A stretch of DNA of 5,264 bases, taken from Planctomycetota bacterium (lineage in GTDB: Bacteria; Planctomycetota; PLA2; JAEUHO01). A model generated the notes under the pieces. The model ran no database searches. It was not told the DNA's origin and saw only the letters and a list, made by a program, of their open reading frames with translations. Numbering within the stretch: position 1 is the first letter of the stretch; each line of letters begins with the position of its first letter. The stretch is taken from assembly GCA_026647295.1 (NCBI GenBank), contig JAPKHB010000278.1, positions 1-5,264 on the forward strand, written 5' to 3'. A program made the translations under genes and the position numbers. Shown here piece after piece: positions 1 through 5,212 of this stretch.

Positions 1-147
1 GGGCGAGGTCTGGGCGCAGATCAGCTTGCCGGTGAGCCTGCTCTGCCACAGGTGCCAGGAGGCGGGTTCCGCGCTGGCAGGCGGGCTCAGGAAGAGGCCG
101 ACGATGAGCAGGCTGGCCAGCAGCGCCCGGCGGTGCCCCGGCCCCAC
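1..147 (-). CDS. Start of a small exported protein embedded in the permease frame (partial)
   Basis: Read from the GTG at 147 in the same frame as the permease, the sequence is a textbook secretory start: basic MGPGHRR, hydrophobic ALLASLLIVGLFL, then SPPASA with a likely cleavage before EPASW. The mature part has WHLWQSRLTGKLICAQTSP before the window ends. From memory, this W-x-x-W-x-S-x-x-x-G-x-x-x-C-A-Q-T-S-P pattern occurs in small uncharacterised exported proteins of high-GC proteobacteria; I know no function. No Shine-Dalgarno sequence precedes the GTG, so it is either translated as the tail of the permease or has lost its original start through recombination. This is a proposal layered on the permease call, not a confirmed separate gene. 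Confidence 0.35.
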   Translation of the reverse strand, partial: MGPGHRRALLASLLIVGLFLSPPASAEPASWHLWQSRLTGKLICAQTSP

Positions 148-1005
148 CAGGCCGCGGGCCAGGTGCGGCACGACCAGGCCCACGAACCCCACCAGGCCGG
201 CCTGGGCCACGCTCAACGCCGCGAGCAGGCAGGCGGCCCCGCCCACCCACAGCAGCGTCCCCCGCAGGTCGACCCCGGTGGCTGCGGCCGCCTCCTCCCC
301 CAGCGCGAGCGCGTCCAGGTCCCGCGCCCGCACGAAGGCGACGCCTCCGCCCAGCAGGAGCCCCAGCGCGAGCAGGCCCGCCTCGGACAGGGTCGCCTGG
401 CCCAGGTCGCCCAGCAGCCAGCGCAGCACGATGTGCCAGTCGCGCACGCCGGCGTGCAGGAGTACGGTGGCGACGGCGTGGACGAAGGCCCCGACGGCGA
501 TCCCCGCCAGGAGCACGGTCACCGCGGGCGTGCGCGTCGCGCGGCGGGCGAAGGCGAAGATCAGCGCCGCCACCGCCAGCGCCCCGGCGAAGGCGGCGGG
601 TGCCCGCACGCCGGCCGGCGGCATGCGTCCCGGCTCGGCGCCGGCGAGCCAGAGCGCCGCGAGGGTGACGCCGAGCAAGGCCCCCGGCCCCACGCCGAGC
701 AGGTAGGGCTCGGCCAGGTCGTTGCGCAGCAGCCCCTGGAAGAGGAGCCCCGCCACCGAGAGTGCGGCCCCCACCCCCAGACCCAGCAGCACCTGCGGGA
801 GGCGCACGCGGACCACGATCTCCTCGGCCAGCAGGTCGTCCCCGCGCCCGAGCAGGGCGTCGAGGACCTGGGCCGGCGCGAGGTCGGCCGCGCCCAGGCA
901 CAGGCCGACCGCCGCGCAGGCCAGCGCGAAGAGGAGCAGGGCCGCCAGCGTGGCGCCGGCCCGCGCGGCCCCGCGCCGGGCCCGAAGGCGCCCCGCGCCG
1001 CTCAC
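1..1005 (-). CDS. FecCD/BtuC-type ABC permease, C-terminus replaced, runs off left edge
   Basis: Membrane subunit of a class II ABC importer for cobalamin or ferric siderophores (inner membrane). The GTG start at 1005 overlaps the binding-protein stop in a GTGA, so translation is probably coupled. Hydrophobic helices begin near residue 19. Family landmarks follow in order: RLPQ (68-71), the GLLFQGLLRN block (86-95), EPYLLGV (99-105), and the ATPase-contact loop GLVGFVGLVVPH (270-281). The family pattern holds to HRRALL (291-296). FecCD proteins normally continue about 50 residues with two more helices and a PxGxxTAxxGAP-like segment. Here residues 297-335 instead read like a signal peptide plus the start of another exported protein, in the same frame. 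E. coli BtuC uses two arginines to dock BtuF, one of them in the missing part. The product may be non-functional, a fusion, or an assembly artefact. Identity as FecCD is firm; the specific substrate is not. Confidence 0.88.
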   Translation of the reverse strand, partial: MSGAGRLRARRGAARAGATLAALLLFALACAAVGLCLGAADLAPAQVLDALLGRGDDLLAEEIVVRVRLPQVLLGLGVGAALSVAGLLFQGLLRNDLAEPYLLGVGPGALLGVTLAALWLAGAEPGRMPPAGVRAPAAFAGALAVAALIFAFARRATRTPAVTVLLAGIAVGAFVHAVATVLLHAGVRDWHIVLRWLLGDLGQATLSEAGLLALGLLLGGGVAFVRARDLDALALGEEAAAATGVDLRGTLLWVGGAACLLAALSVAQAGLVGFVGLVVPHLARGLVGPGHRRALLASLLIVGLFLSPPASAEPASWHLWQSRLTGKLICAQTSP

Positions 1006-1979
1006 CGCGCCCCCCCGCCCGGGGCCGCGCCCCGCGCCCAGGCCGCCACGACCGCGCGCAGTTCCGCCAGCGCCCCCAGGATGCGCGGGCCGCCGCGCAG
1101 GAAGCGGTCGTCGGAGAGGTCGAACCAGCGTCCGGCCGAGAGCGCCGGCACGCGCGCCCACCGGGCGCGGATCCGCTCCGGCGGCGGTCCGACGGTCGAG
1201 AGGATCACCTCCGGGGCGCGCGCGAGCACGAGTTCCTCCGAGAAGGGCCCGCTCGCCCCCGCGGGCAGGTCGCAGGCGACGTTGGCCAGGCCCGCCTCGC
1301 GGGCCAGGTCGTCGAGCAGGGAGCCCGGCCCGAGCGCGTAGAGCGGATCCCAGTCGCCCACGATGAGCGCGCGCAGGGGCGGGTGCCCGGCCCAGGGCCC
1401 GAGGCGCGCCCACTCGGCGTCGAAGGCCGCGAGCGCGGCGCGCGCCGCGTCGGTGTCGAGCACGGCGGCCAGCACCGCGAGGGCGTCGCGCAGGTCGGCG
1501 AGGCTGCGGCTGGTTTCGAGCAGGAGCACGGCCGGCAGGCGCGCGCCCAGGCGCCCGAGGTCCCGGCGCAGCAGGCGCCGGTCGGCGACGACGAGGTCGG
1601 CCCGGGCCGCCAGGAGGCCCTCGACGTCGAGCGGCTGCACGCCCACCCGGCGGGGCGCGGGCGCCTCCGGCGGCGGATCGCACCAGGGCGAGACGGCCAC
1701 CAGGCGACGGCCCGCGCCCATCCACGCCAGCGCTTCGGTCAGGCCGGGCAGCACGCTCGCGATGCGCGCGGGGCGGCGCGGGACGCGCTGCTCGACGCCG
1801 TGCAGGGTGAAGACGACGACGTCCTCCGCTACCCGCAGCGCCGCCAGCGCCCGGGCGGGCGCCGCGGCCGCCTCCTCCCAGCAGGGCGGATCGCCCCGGC
1901 CGCCCCCGAAGGCGAGGTAGCCGAGCAGGCCAAGCGGAGGGAGGGCGAGCAGGAGCCCGAGGACGACGCGCGCGTTCAC
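1002..1979 (-). CDS. BtuF-like ABC substrate-binding protein (Peripla_BP_2 family)
   Basis: Extracytoplasmic binding subunit that delivers ligand to the permease. The product is 325 residues. The GTG start at 1979 overlaps the ATPase stop as GTGA; the frame stays open far upstream only because of GC content. Residues 5-25 form one hydrophobic stretch without an obvious AxA or lipobox, so the protein may be anchored by a signal-anchor. The binding domain starts at RIASVLPGLTEALAWMGAG (72-90). It continues with VSPWCDPPPEA (96-106), which is typical of BtuF-like proteins, then PLYALG (212-217), SEELVLARAPEVIL (247-260) and GGPRILGALAEL (296-307). Glu82 and Glu248 or Glu249 sit where family members carry the two glutamates that salt-bridge to permease arginines. 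The WCDPPPEA segment favours cobalamin, but siderophore or haem ligands cannot be excluded from sequence alone. Confidence 0.93.
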   Translation of the reverse strand: MNARVVLGLLLALPPLGLLGYLAFGGGRGDPPCWEEAAAAPARALAALRVAEDVVVFTLHGVEQRVPRRPARIASVLPGLTEALAWMGAGRRLVAVSPWCDPPPEAPAPRRVGVQPLDVEGLLAARADLVVADRRLLRRDLGRLGARLPAVLLLETSRSLADLRDALAVLAAVLDTDAARAALAAFDAEWARLGPWAGHPPLRALIVGDWDPLYALGPGSLLDDLAREAGLANVACDLPAGASGPFSEELVLARAPEVILSTVGPPPERIRARWARVPALSAGRWFDLSDDRFLRGGPRILGALAELRAVVAAWARGAAPGGGAR

Positions 1980-2758
1980 GGGGCCCGGGCTCCGAGCCGG
2001 GGGAGCACCAGCGGCACCCCCCGCGGGTGGGGCAGCACCTCCACGGGCCCGAAACAGGGTTCGAGGCGCTCGGCGCGGAGCACCTCGGCGGCGGATCCGG
2101 TCGCGACCAGGCGCCCGCGGTCCATCAGGGCCACGCGATCGGCGCGCAGGGCCGCCAGGGTGAGGTCGTGCAGCACGGCGAGGACGGCCGGCCGGTGGGG
2201 GGCGGCGGCGACCGCGTCCAGCACCCGGACGCGGTGGGCCAGGTCCTGGTGCGCGGTCGGTTCGTCCAGGAGCAGCACCGGCGCCTCCTGGGCGAGCGCG
2301 CGGGCGAGCGCCACGCGCTGGCGCTCGCCGCGCGAGAGCGTGCCGGCCGGGCGCTCCTGGAGCGGCCCGAGCCCGAGCGCCTCGAGCGCGGCCTGGACGG
2401 CGGCCCGGTCGTGGGCCTCGAGGCGCCCGAAGGCCCCGCGCCAGGGGTGGCGCCCCAGCGCCACGAGGTCGCGCACGCAGAAGGCGCCCGCCTCTTCCTC
2501 CTCGGCGGCGACGTACGCCACGCGCCGGGCGTGCTCGCGGCGCGAGAGCCCCGGGGCCGGTTCGCCCAGGACCTGCACCTCGCCCCGGGCCGCGGGCAGG
2601 AGCCCCGCCAGCGCGCGCACCAGCGTCGTCTTGCCGGCGCCGTTGGGGCCGACCAGCGCCACCAGTTCGCCGGCCGTGAGCGCAAGGTCCACGTCCTCCA
2701 CGATCGCCCGCCCCCCCAGAGTGACGCACAGCCCATGGGCCGAGAGGGGGTGGCGCAT
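1976..2758 (-). CDS. ABC transporter ATP-binding protein (FecE/BtuD/FhuC type)
   Basis: Cytoplasmic ATPase that powers the importer, 260 residues, the usual size. Motifs in order: Walker A GPNGAGKTT (37-45), signature LSRGERQ (141-147; LSGGQ-like), Walker B VLLLDEPT (161-168), D-loop-like HQD (170-172), and switch histidine in VLHDLT (195-200). The segment VALGRHPWRGAFGRL (99-113) matches the FhuC/FecE subgroup. The Q-loop is odd: aligned on FhuC-like RKVAYLPQ, this protein reads RRVAYVAA (78-85) then EEEE, so the glutamine that coordinates magnesium and couples to the permease is replaced by alanine. The A-loop position also lacks its aromatic residue (Leu14). The ATG start at 2758 lies 24 bases after the DoxX-like gene's stop, without a clear Shine-Dalgarno. 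Family assignment is secure; full activity is less certain. Confidence 0.95.
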   Translation of the reverse strand: MRHPLSAHGLCVTLGGRAIVEDVDLALTAGELVALVGPNGAGKTTLVRALAGLLPAARGEVQVLGEPAPGLSRREHARRVAYVAAEEEEAGAFCVRDLVALGRHPWRGAFGRLEAHDRAAVQAALEALGLGPLQERPAGTLSRGERQRVALARALAQEAPVLLLDEPTAHQDLAHRVRVLDAVAAAPHRPAVLAVLHDLTLAALRADRVALMDRGRLVATGSAAEVLRAERLEPCFGPVEVLPHPRGVPLVLPRLGARAP

Positions 2759-2782
2759 CGCCGCAGCCTACCGCGGCGCCGC

Positions 2783-3370
2783 TCACGCCACCCAGCGCAG
2801 GCGGCGCGGCAGGCGGGAGGCGAGCCAGGCGTCCAGGCCCCAGACCCTCCCGGCGGCGACCAGCGCGAGCGCGAGCAACGCGACGGCGAAGATCCAGTTG
2901 GTGCTGCGCGCCGCGGTGAGGAAGTAGAGCCCCTTGGCCAGGCCGAAGGCCGCCATCAGGAAGGCGCCCAGCAGGCCCATCAGGCGCACACCCGCGCCCA
3001 GGACGAGGGCGACCCCGAGCAGGCCCTCGAAGACCAGGATCGCGGGCCCGAAGAAGTGCGCCCCCGGGAGCATCACGGCCGACAGGAAGTCGGCGTACCA
3101 GGTCCACGTGACGCCCAGGACCTCGGGCGGGCTCTCGATCCCCTGGCGGACCAGGGGTTCGTACTCGTAGGTCACGAAGAGGTCGAAGGCCTCGCCCAGT
3201 GGCACCCCGGCGGCGAAGACCTTGTAGTGGAAGGCGTCGAGGAACACGGCGCCGAGGTAGACCCGCAGCAGGAACACGCCCAGGCGCGCGGGCCACAGCG
3301 CCGGCGGTCGCGGCGCGCGCCCGCCGCCCGCCCCGGGGCGGGTCCGGGGAGCCGCGCGGCGCCCGCTCAT
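2783..3370 (-). CDS. DoxX-like four-helix membrane protein
   Basis: Predicted inner-membrane protein of 195 residues. A basic, proline-rich N-tail (1-29) precedes helix 1 (about 30-47, RLGVFLLRVYLGAVFLDAFHYK). A polar loop follows with YEYEPL and TWTWYADF (67-95). Helices 2-4 lie at about 107-128, 131-150 and 158-174. An initial helix ending near a Lys, a long loop, then a helical hairpin with an internal Glu (115) and a small-residue-rich end matches the DoxX/DoxD group, known from quinone-linked oxidoreductase subunits and from many proteins of unknown role. The ATG at 3370 overlaps the lipoprotein stop as ATGA, which fixes the start; a longer reading from 3685 is just open GC-rich frame. 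Its place ahead of an ABC importer suggests co-expression. No direct functional link is visible. Confidence 0.75.
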   Translation of the reverse strand: MSGRRAAPRTRPGAGGGRAPRPPALWPARLGVFLLRVYLGAVFLDAFHYKVFAAGVPLGEAFDLFVTYEYEPLVRQGIESPPEVLGVTWTWYADFLSAVMLPGAHFFGPAILVFEGLLGVALVLGAGVRLMGLLGAFLMAAFGLAKGLYFLTAARSTNWIFAVALLALALVAAGRVWGLDAWLASRLPRRLRWVA

Positions 3371-3711
3371 CGCCCGACGCCGATCTCCAGCCCGCCCCCG
3401 GGCTCCGGGGGCCGCAGCAGCGGGCCGCCGTACTCCTTGCGCACCAGGACCCCCTGCGCGTCGAAGTGCAGCATCAGCGGCCGCGGCCGGCCCGCCGGGT
3501 CGTTCACCCAGTAGCCCAGGCTGCGCAGGCGCCCGTTGGGCCAGCGTGCGCGCTCGCGCGCGAAGGGAAACTCGCTCAAGATCCACTCGCCGTCGACGCC
3601 GGGGTTGAGGCTTTGCACCTGGGCGAAGGAGAGCCGGTCCCCCGTGGCGGTGGCGACGCTTCCGCACCCGGTCGCCGCAAGGCAAAGGCAGAGGAGGACC
3701 GCGACGCGCAT
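3367..3711 (-). CDS. Small lipoprotein, possibly BamE/SmpA-like
   Basis: Predicted 114-residue lipoprotein, first gene of the operon. Residues 2-12 are basic then hydrophobic (RVAVLLCLCLA), and AATGC (12-16) is a usable lipobox with Cys16 as the lipidated residue; nothing indicates inner-membrane retention. The mature part is small and compact: a helix-like stretch around LSFAQVQSL (27-35), an SEFPFARERARWPNGR segment (46-61), then YWVNDP (67-72) and PLMLHFDAQGVLVRKEYGG (78-96). The LxHFDxxGVLV pattern resembles the last strand of BamE/SmpA-like folds, but other BamE marks are weak, so I offer this as a resemblance only. The ATG at 3711 follows GAGTGGGG with a 5-base gap, a modest ribosome site. 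The stop is shared with the next start (ATGA). Confidence 0.72.
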   Translation of the reverse strand: MRVAVLLCLCLAATGCGSVATATGDRLSFAQVQSLNPGVDGEWILSEFPFARERARWPNGRLRSLGYWVNDPAGRPRPLMLHFDAQGVLVRKEYGGPLLRPPEPGGGLEIGVGR

Positions 3712-3716
3712 GGGCG

Positions 3717-3754
3717 CCCCACTCTACCCGCCGCCTCCCCCGGCCCCGAGGCCC
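3717..3754 (-). promoter_or_regulatory. G-quadruplex motif in the lipoprotein gene's 5' leader
   Basis: On the minus strand, four G-runs occur with loops of 4, 2 and 7 bases: GGG, CCTC, GGGG, CC, GGGGG, AGGCGGC, GGG. A fifth run, GGGG, follows after 6 bases and overlaps the likely ribosome site of the lipoprotein gene. This fits the G3+N1-7 rule. Two more runs, GGGGGG and GGGGG, lie just upstream (3770-3782). The leader would carry the motif in its RNA if transcription starts upstream of it. In a region this G-rich the motif can arise by chance, and no regulatory effect is shown. Confidence 0.3.
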
Positions 3755-4068
3755 TGCGCCGCGTTGCCGCCCCCCGTCCCCCGGACGTTCCGCCCGGGCG
3801 CGCCCCTGCGGCCCATCCCGGTTGCCCCGGCGCCCCCGCCCAACCGCCGCCTACGACCCACCCTCGGTACGCGCCGTCCGGCACGACGGCGAACCACCCG
3901 GAGAAGCAGCGCCACGTCAAGCCCTCCCCCGGGCGCGTACCACTCCCACACGCTGTCCGAGGGGCCGCCGCCCGGCGGAGCCTTCGCCGTTCCCACCACC
4001 GGGTCCGTGGGCCGCGCCCCGCGCCGCCACGGTTGTCGAGAACTCCACGCAAAGGTGCCGCTCGGTCT

Positions 4069-4087
4069 GAAAGGGAGCAGGCTTCCC
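4069..4087 (-). terminator. Weak terminator-like hairpin after the small ORFs
   Basis: Read on the minus strand, GGGAAGC, CT, GCTCCC forms a 6-pair stem with one bulged A and a tiny loop, followed by TTTC. It lies about 33 bases beyond the stop of the 54-residue ORF. Immediately after that stop, GCACG GAG CGTGC (4107-4119) is another short hairpin. The stems are short and the T tract has only three bases, so termination is a guess based on position and shape. Confidence 0.18.
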
Positions 4088-4119
4088 TGTTGCAGGCTTC
4101 TCACGTGCACGCTCCGTGC

Positions 4120-4284
4120 TCAAATGACCTCCCAGAGGACCGTTGGGCTGAGCGTTACGGTGTCTACGAAGGTCGCGGCGACTTGATCCACGAGGTCCAT
4201 CGGCAAGCTGTACTTCCGTGCGATCGGGTCTGACGCGGAGCACTGACACAGAGCACCGCTGAGTGGGCTATACGTGGATTCCAT
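4120..4284 (-). CDS. 54-residue ORF of unknown function overlapping the membrane gene
   Basis: Not recognised. The ORF runs from ATG at 4284 to TGA at 4122-4120. It begins MESTYSPLSGALCQCSASDP and its second half, DPIARKYSLPMDLVDQ then VAATFVDTVTLSPTVLWEVI, has the mixed polar-hydrophobic make-up of a real folded protein, possibly an amphipathic helix from about residue 29. About 74% of its codons end in G or C, like the other two ORFs to the right. It overlaps the last 17 bases of the membrane-protein gene in another frame, and GGGGA lies 10 bases before the ATG as a possible ribosome site. No signal peptide or long hydrophobic segment is seen. Two cysteines (CQC, 13-15) stand out. A chance ORF is possible, since 54 codons is short. 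Confidence 0.45.
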   Translation of the reverse strand: MESTYSPLSGALCQCSASDPIARKYSLPMDLVDQVAATFVDTVTLSPTVLWEVI

Positions 4285-4561
4285 CGAGCACCAATCCCCA
4301 GATGGCCCAGGCTCCGCCGATCAACAGGGGGATACCCGCATAGTACCGATCCGCTGTCCAAATGGAAAGGACCCATATCACGGCAAGCAACACGCCAACC
4401 AGGCTCACGCCCAGCCCCCCGACCACGAATGGAGAGATGAGAACCTGGAGCGCGGAACTCCGTTGGTGTCCGGCAAAGCCGAAGTAGGCGCCCGCGAAGC
4501 CGATCGCTGACGCTGCCAACCACGTCGCAGCCAACCGCAGGGTAATCGGAGGGAGAGTCAC
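4268..4561 (-). CDS. Small three-helix membrane protein, unknown family
   Basis: A 97-residue product, not recognised. It has three clear hydrophobic segments: about 10-30 (LAATWLAASAIGFAGAYFGF), about 40-67 (centred on VVGGLGVSLVGVLLAVIW), and about 75-92 (AGIPLLIGGAWAIWGLVL). Short polar turns separate them: HQRSS (32-36) and TADRYY (69-74). The start is GTG at 4561; the frame is open upstream to 4645 but offers no ATG, GTG or TTG. GGAG lies 11 bases before the GTG and AAGAGG abuts it, so the ribosome site is ambiguous. About 72% of codons end in G or C, against about 97% in the ABC operon, which suggests a different history. Its stop lies within the overlapping 54-residue ORF, so the two may be co-translated. 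No catalytic motif is visible. Confidence 0.68.
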   Translation of the reverse strand: MTLPPITLRLAATWLAASAIGFAGAYFGFAGHQRSSALQVLISPFVVGGLGVSLVGVLLAVIWVLSIWTADRYYAGIPLLIGGAWAIWGLVLDGIHV

Positions 4562-4702
4562 CCTCTTGCCATCTCCGGACGTCGGGAGGCGCGTGCAAGC
4601 GTGGGGCCGCAGTAGGAAAATCGAGAGTACATATGGCGCTCGTCCCTAGCTGGCACTTGGCGCGGGTTCTCGGCCGCCTTCTCGTCGGGGCCACCGCAGC
4701 CC

Positions 4703-4780
4703 CGAGTACGAGCGGATACTACTCTGGGGATCTCCCCGGTGCGAGCGAACTGAGTTCCGTCTGCCCCTGCTCGTACTTCG
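4703..4780. repeat. Long-range inverted repeat with an inner hairpin
   Basis: AGTACGAGC (4705-4713) is the exact reverse complement of GCTCGTACT (4769-4777). The arm extends outward by two pairs past one bulged T and inward by one G-T and one G-C pair, giving about 13 pairs. Inside the 50-base loop, CTGGGG (4724-4729) pairs with CCCCGG (4734-4739) around ATCT. The G-T pairs favour folding in plus-strand RNA. A 9-base perfect match at this spacing is not rare by chance, so function is unproven. Confidence 0.35.
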
Positions 4781-4787
4781 GCCCGAG

Positions 4788-4806
4788 CCCTCGCGCGGGG
4801 CGAGGG
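4788..4806. repeat. Seven-pair GC hairpin
   Basis: CCCTCGC (4788-4794) pairs perfectly with GCGAGGG (4800-4806) around a five-base loop GCGGG. It stands 8 bases to the right of the larger inverted repeat. No T tract follows on either strand, so it is not a standard intrinsic terminator; it could be part of a structured RNA or a protein site. Confidence 0.35.
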
Positions 4807-4895
4807 ACGCCAAGTGCCAGGAAGGCCCAGGGGGAGGCGCTCATCCTCCAGTCGCGCCGAGCAGCCGTGGTGGAAACCCGCGAATGGGCAGGTCC

Positions 4896-5198
4896 CTATC
4901 GGTATCCCCGCAACTTTCCCTCAACCCACGCATCCCGGGCCTCGCTCCACTCCGGCATTTCCTGCTCACACTCCTCCCCCTGGCGCTCCTCCTCTTCGCT
5001 TCCAGAGGGAGGGTGATCCTCGTGGTACCCCGGAATGTCGTCGTCGTCGAACGGCACTACATCTCTCACCCAGTGCCAGAATCCATTCCACGCATCACCG
5101 ACGCCCCAGTCACAGTTGCCGTTGGCGTCCCGGCTTACCTTGCCGTCATCCAGCCGCGCGAACTCGCCAAACGCGCCCGTTCGCGCAAGGAAGCGCAA
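4896..5198 (-). CDS. Acidic, Trp-rich ORF of unknown function, 5' end unclear
   Basis: Not recognised. The open frame continues upstream through the tRNA 3' end to an ATG at 5261, but that start lies inside the tRNA and is not credible. The first usable codon after the tRNA is TTG at 5198, giving about 100 residues, with no Shine-Dalgarno. The downstream part looks coding: about 73% of codons end in G or C while second positions are AT-rich. Landmarks are DANGNCDWG, AWNGFWHWVRD, a DDDD run, a GSEEEERQGEEC segment, and EWSEARDAWVEGK near the end. Six tryptophans in about 80 residues plus strong acidity are unusual. There is no signal peptide or membrane segment. It may be the surviving C-terminal part of a gene cut by integration at the tRNA, or a small intact gene with an unusual start. 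TAG ends it at 4896. Confidence 0.42.
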   Translation of the reverse strand: MRFLARTGAFGEFARLDDGKVSRDANGNCDWGVGDAWNGFWHWVRDVVPFDDDDIPGYHEDHPPSGSEEEERQGEECEQEMPEWSEARDAWVEGKLRGYR

Positions 5199-5212
5199 CA
5201 GGGCGCAACGGG
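5176..5212 (-). terminator. Strong hairpin just downstream of the tRNA, no T tract
   Basis: On the minus strand CCCGTTGCGC (5212-5203) pairs with GCGC-G-AACGGG (5186-5176): ten pairs with one bulged G around a 16-base loop. It begins 12 bases after the encoded CCA, the right place for a tRNA transcript terminator or processing signal, but the bases after it (CGCGTTTGGC) hold only three Ts. The decamer repeats form one arm and the loop, so the fold may be a by-product of them. Confidence 0.25.
5183..5212. repeat. Three tandem decamers beginning GCGCAA
   Basis: GCGCAAGGAA, GCGCAACAGG and GCGCAACGGG follow each other with no gap, so the GCGCAA core recurs at exactly 10 bases (5183, 5193, 5203). 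A degenerate fourth copy, GCGCCC, is in phase at 5173. Ten bases is one DNA helical turn and not a multiple of three, so the periodicity acts on DNA or RNA and not on protein. It lies 12 bases past the tRNA 3' end. Phased short direct repeats near a tRNA attachment site resemble integrase arm-type or excisionase sites, but this is inferred from form only. Confidence 0.45.

Larger units (their letters stand above)
3712..4119. other. About 400 bases without a supportable gene
   Basis: Several long open frames cross this stretch on both strands, but none keeps a protein-like composition along its length; they are rich in Gly, Arg, Pro and Ala. Short patches look more protein-like (SDSVWEWYAPGGG near 3945 in one minus frame, and WRCFSGWFAVVPDGAYRG near 3890 in another). 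That could mean a decayed, frameshifted gene, but I cannot join them confidently. The operon promoter should lie here; no convincing -35/-10 pair or cobalamin riboswitch (B12 box) is visible. GC content drops from about 4050 rightwards. Confidence 0.4.
4562..4895. other. Intergenic stretch with inverted repeats, no supported gene
   Basis: About 330 bases separate the membrane-protein start from the stop of the acidic ORF. Open frames on either strand (for example plus 4633-5016 and minus 4719-4844) are short or shadow other genes. Two sets of inverted repeats are described separately. For the membrane gene a weak minus-strand promoter could be GTGCCA, a 17-base spacer, then TATGTA ending near 4628; it matches consensus at only 4 and 3 of 6 positions. 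Confidence 0.4.

Noticed and set aside
3196..3204. B12-box-like TGCCACTGG on the minus strand
   Set aside because: It sits inside the DoxX-like coding frame (Val-Pro-Leu-Gly codons), not in a leader, and no other cobalamin riboswitch elements surround it. The true upstream region has no such box.
1980..3296. N-terminal extension of the binding-protein frame up to 3296
   Set aside because: The extension is an Arg/Gly/Pro-rich shadow of the ATPase and DoxX-like genes; the GTG at 1979 with its GTGA overlap and hydrophobic N-terminus is the natural start.
26..3514. Long plus-strand open frames (for example 52-1341, 762-2927 and 2027-3514)
   Set aside because: They are antisense to clear ABC, DoxX-like and lipoprotein genes and consist of Arg/Pro/Ala/Gln-rich low-complexity protein, as expected when third positions are nearly all G or C.
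3576..4110. Minus-strand frames of 128 and 158 residues upstream of the lipoprotein
   Set aside because: Gly/Arg-rich throughout with protein-like patches in different frames; no ribosome site or coherent domain. At best a decayed gene.
4558..4632. 24-residue ORF whose TGA overlaps the membrane gene's GTG as GTGA
   Set aside because: Could be a coupled leader peptide, but the sequence is unremarkable, the start lacks a good ribosome site and the overlap can arise by chance.
4164..4694. 176-residue minus-strand frame covering the membrane ORF
   Set aside because: Composition is Arg/Gly/Ser/Pro-rich without domains, and the overlapping three-helix frame is far more protein-like.
4719..4844. 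41-residue minus-strand ORF starting MSASPWAFLALG
   Set aside because: GGAGG directly abuts the ATG with no spacer, and the ORF spans the inverted repeats; too short and unsupported to call.
4633..5016. Plus-strand 127-residue ORF starting MALVPSWHLARVLG, with GAGAG before the ATG
   Set aside because: It has a passable start, but its C-terminal third is a Ser/His-rich antisense shadow of the acidic ORF and no domain is visible.
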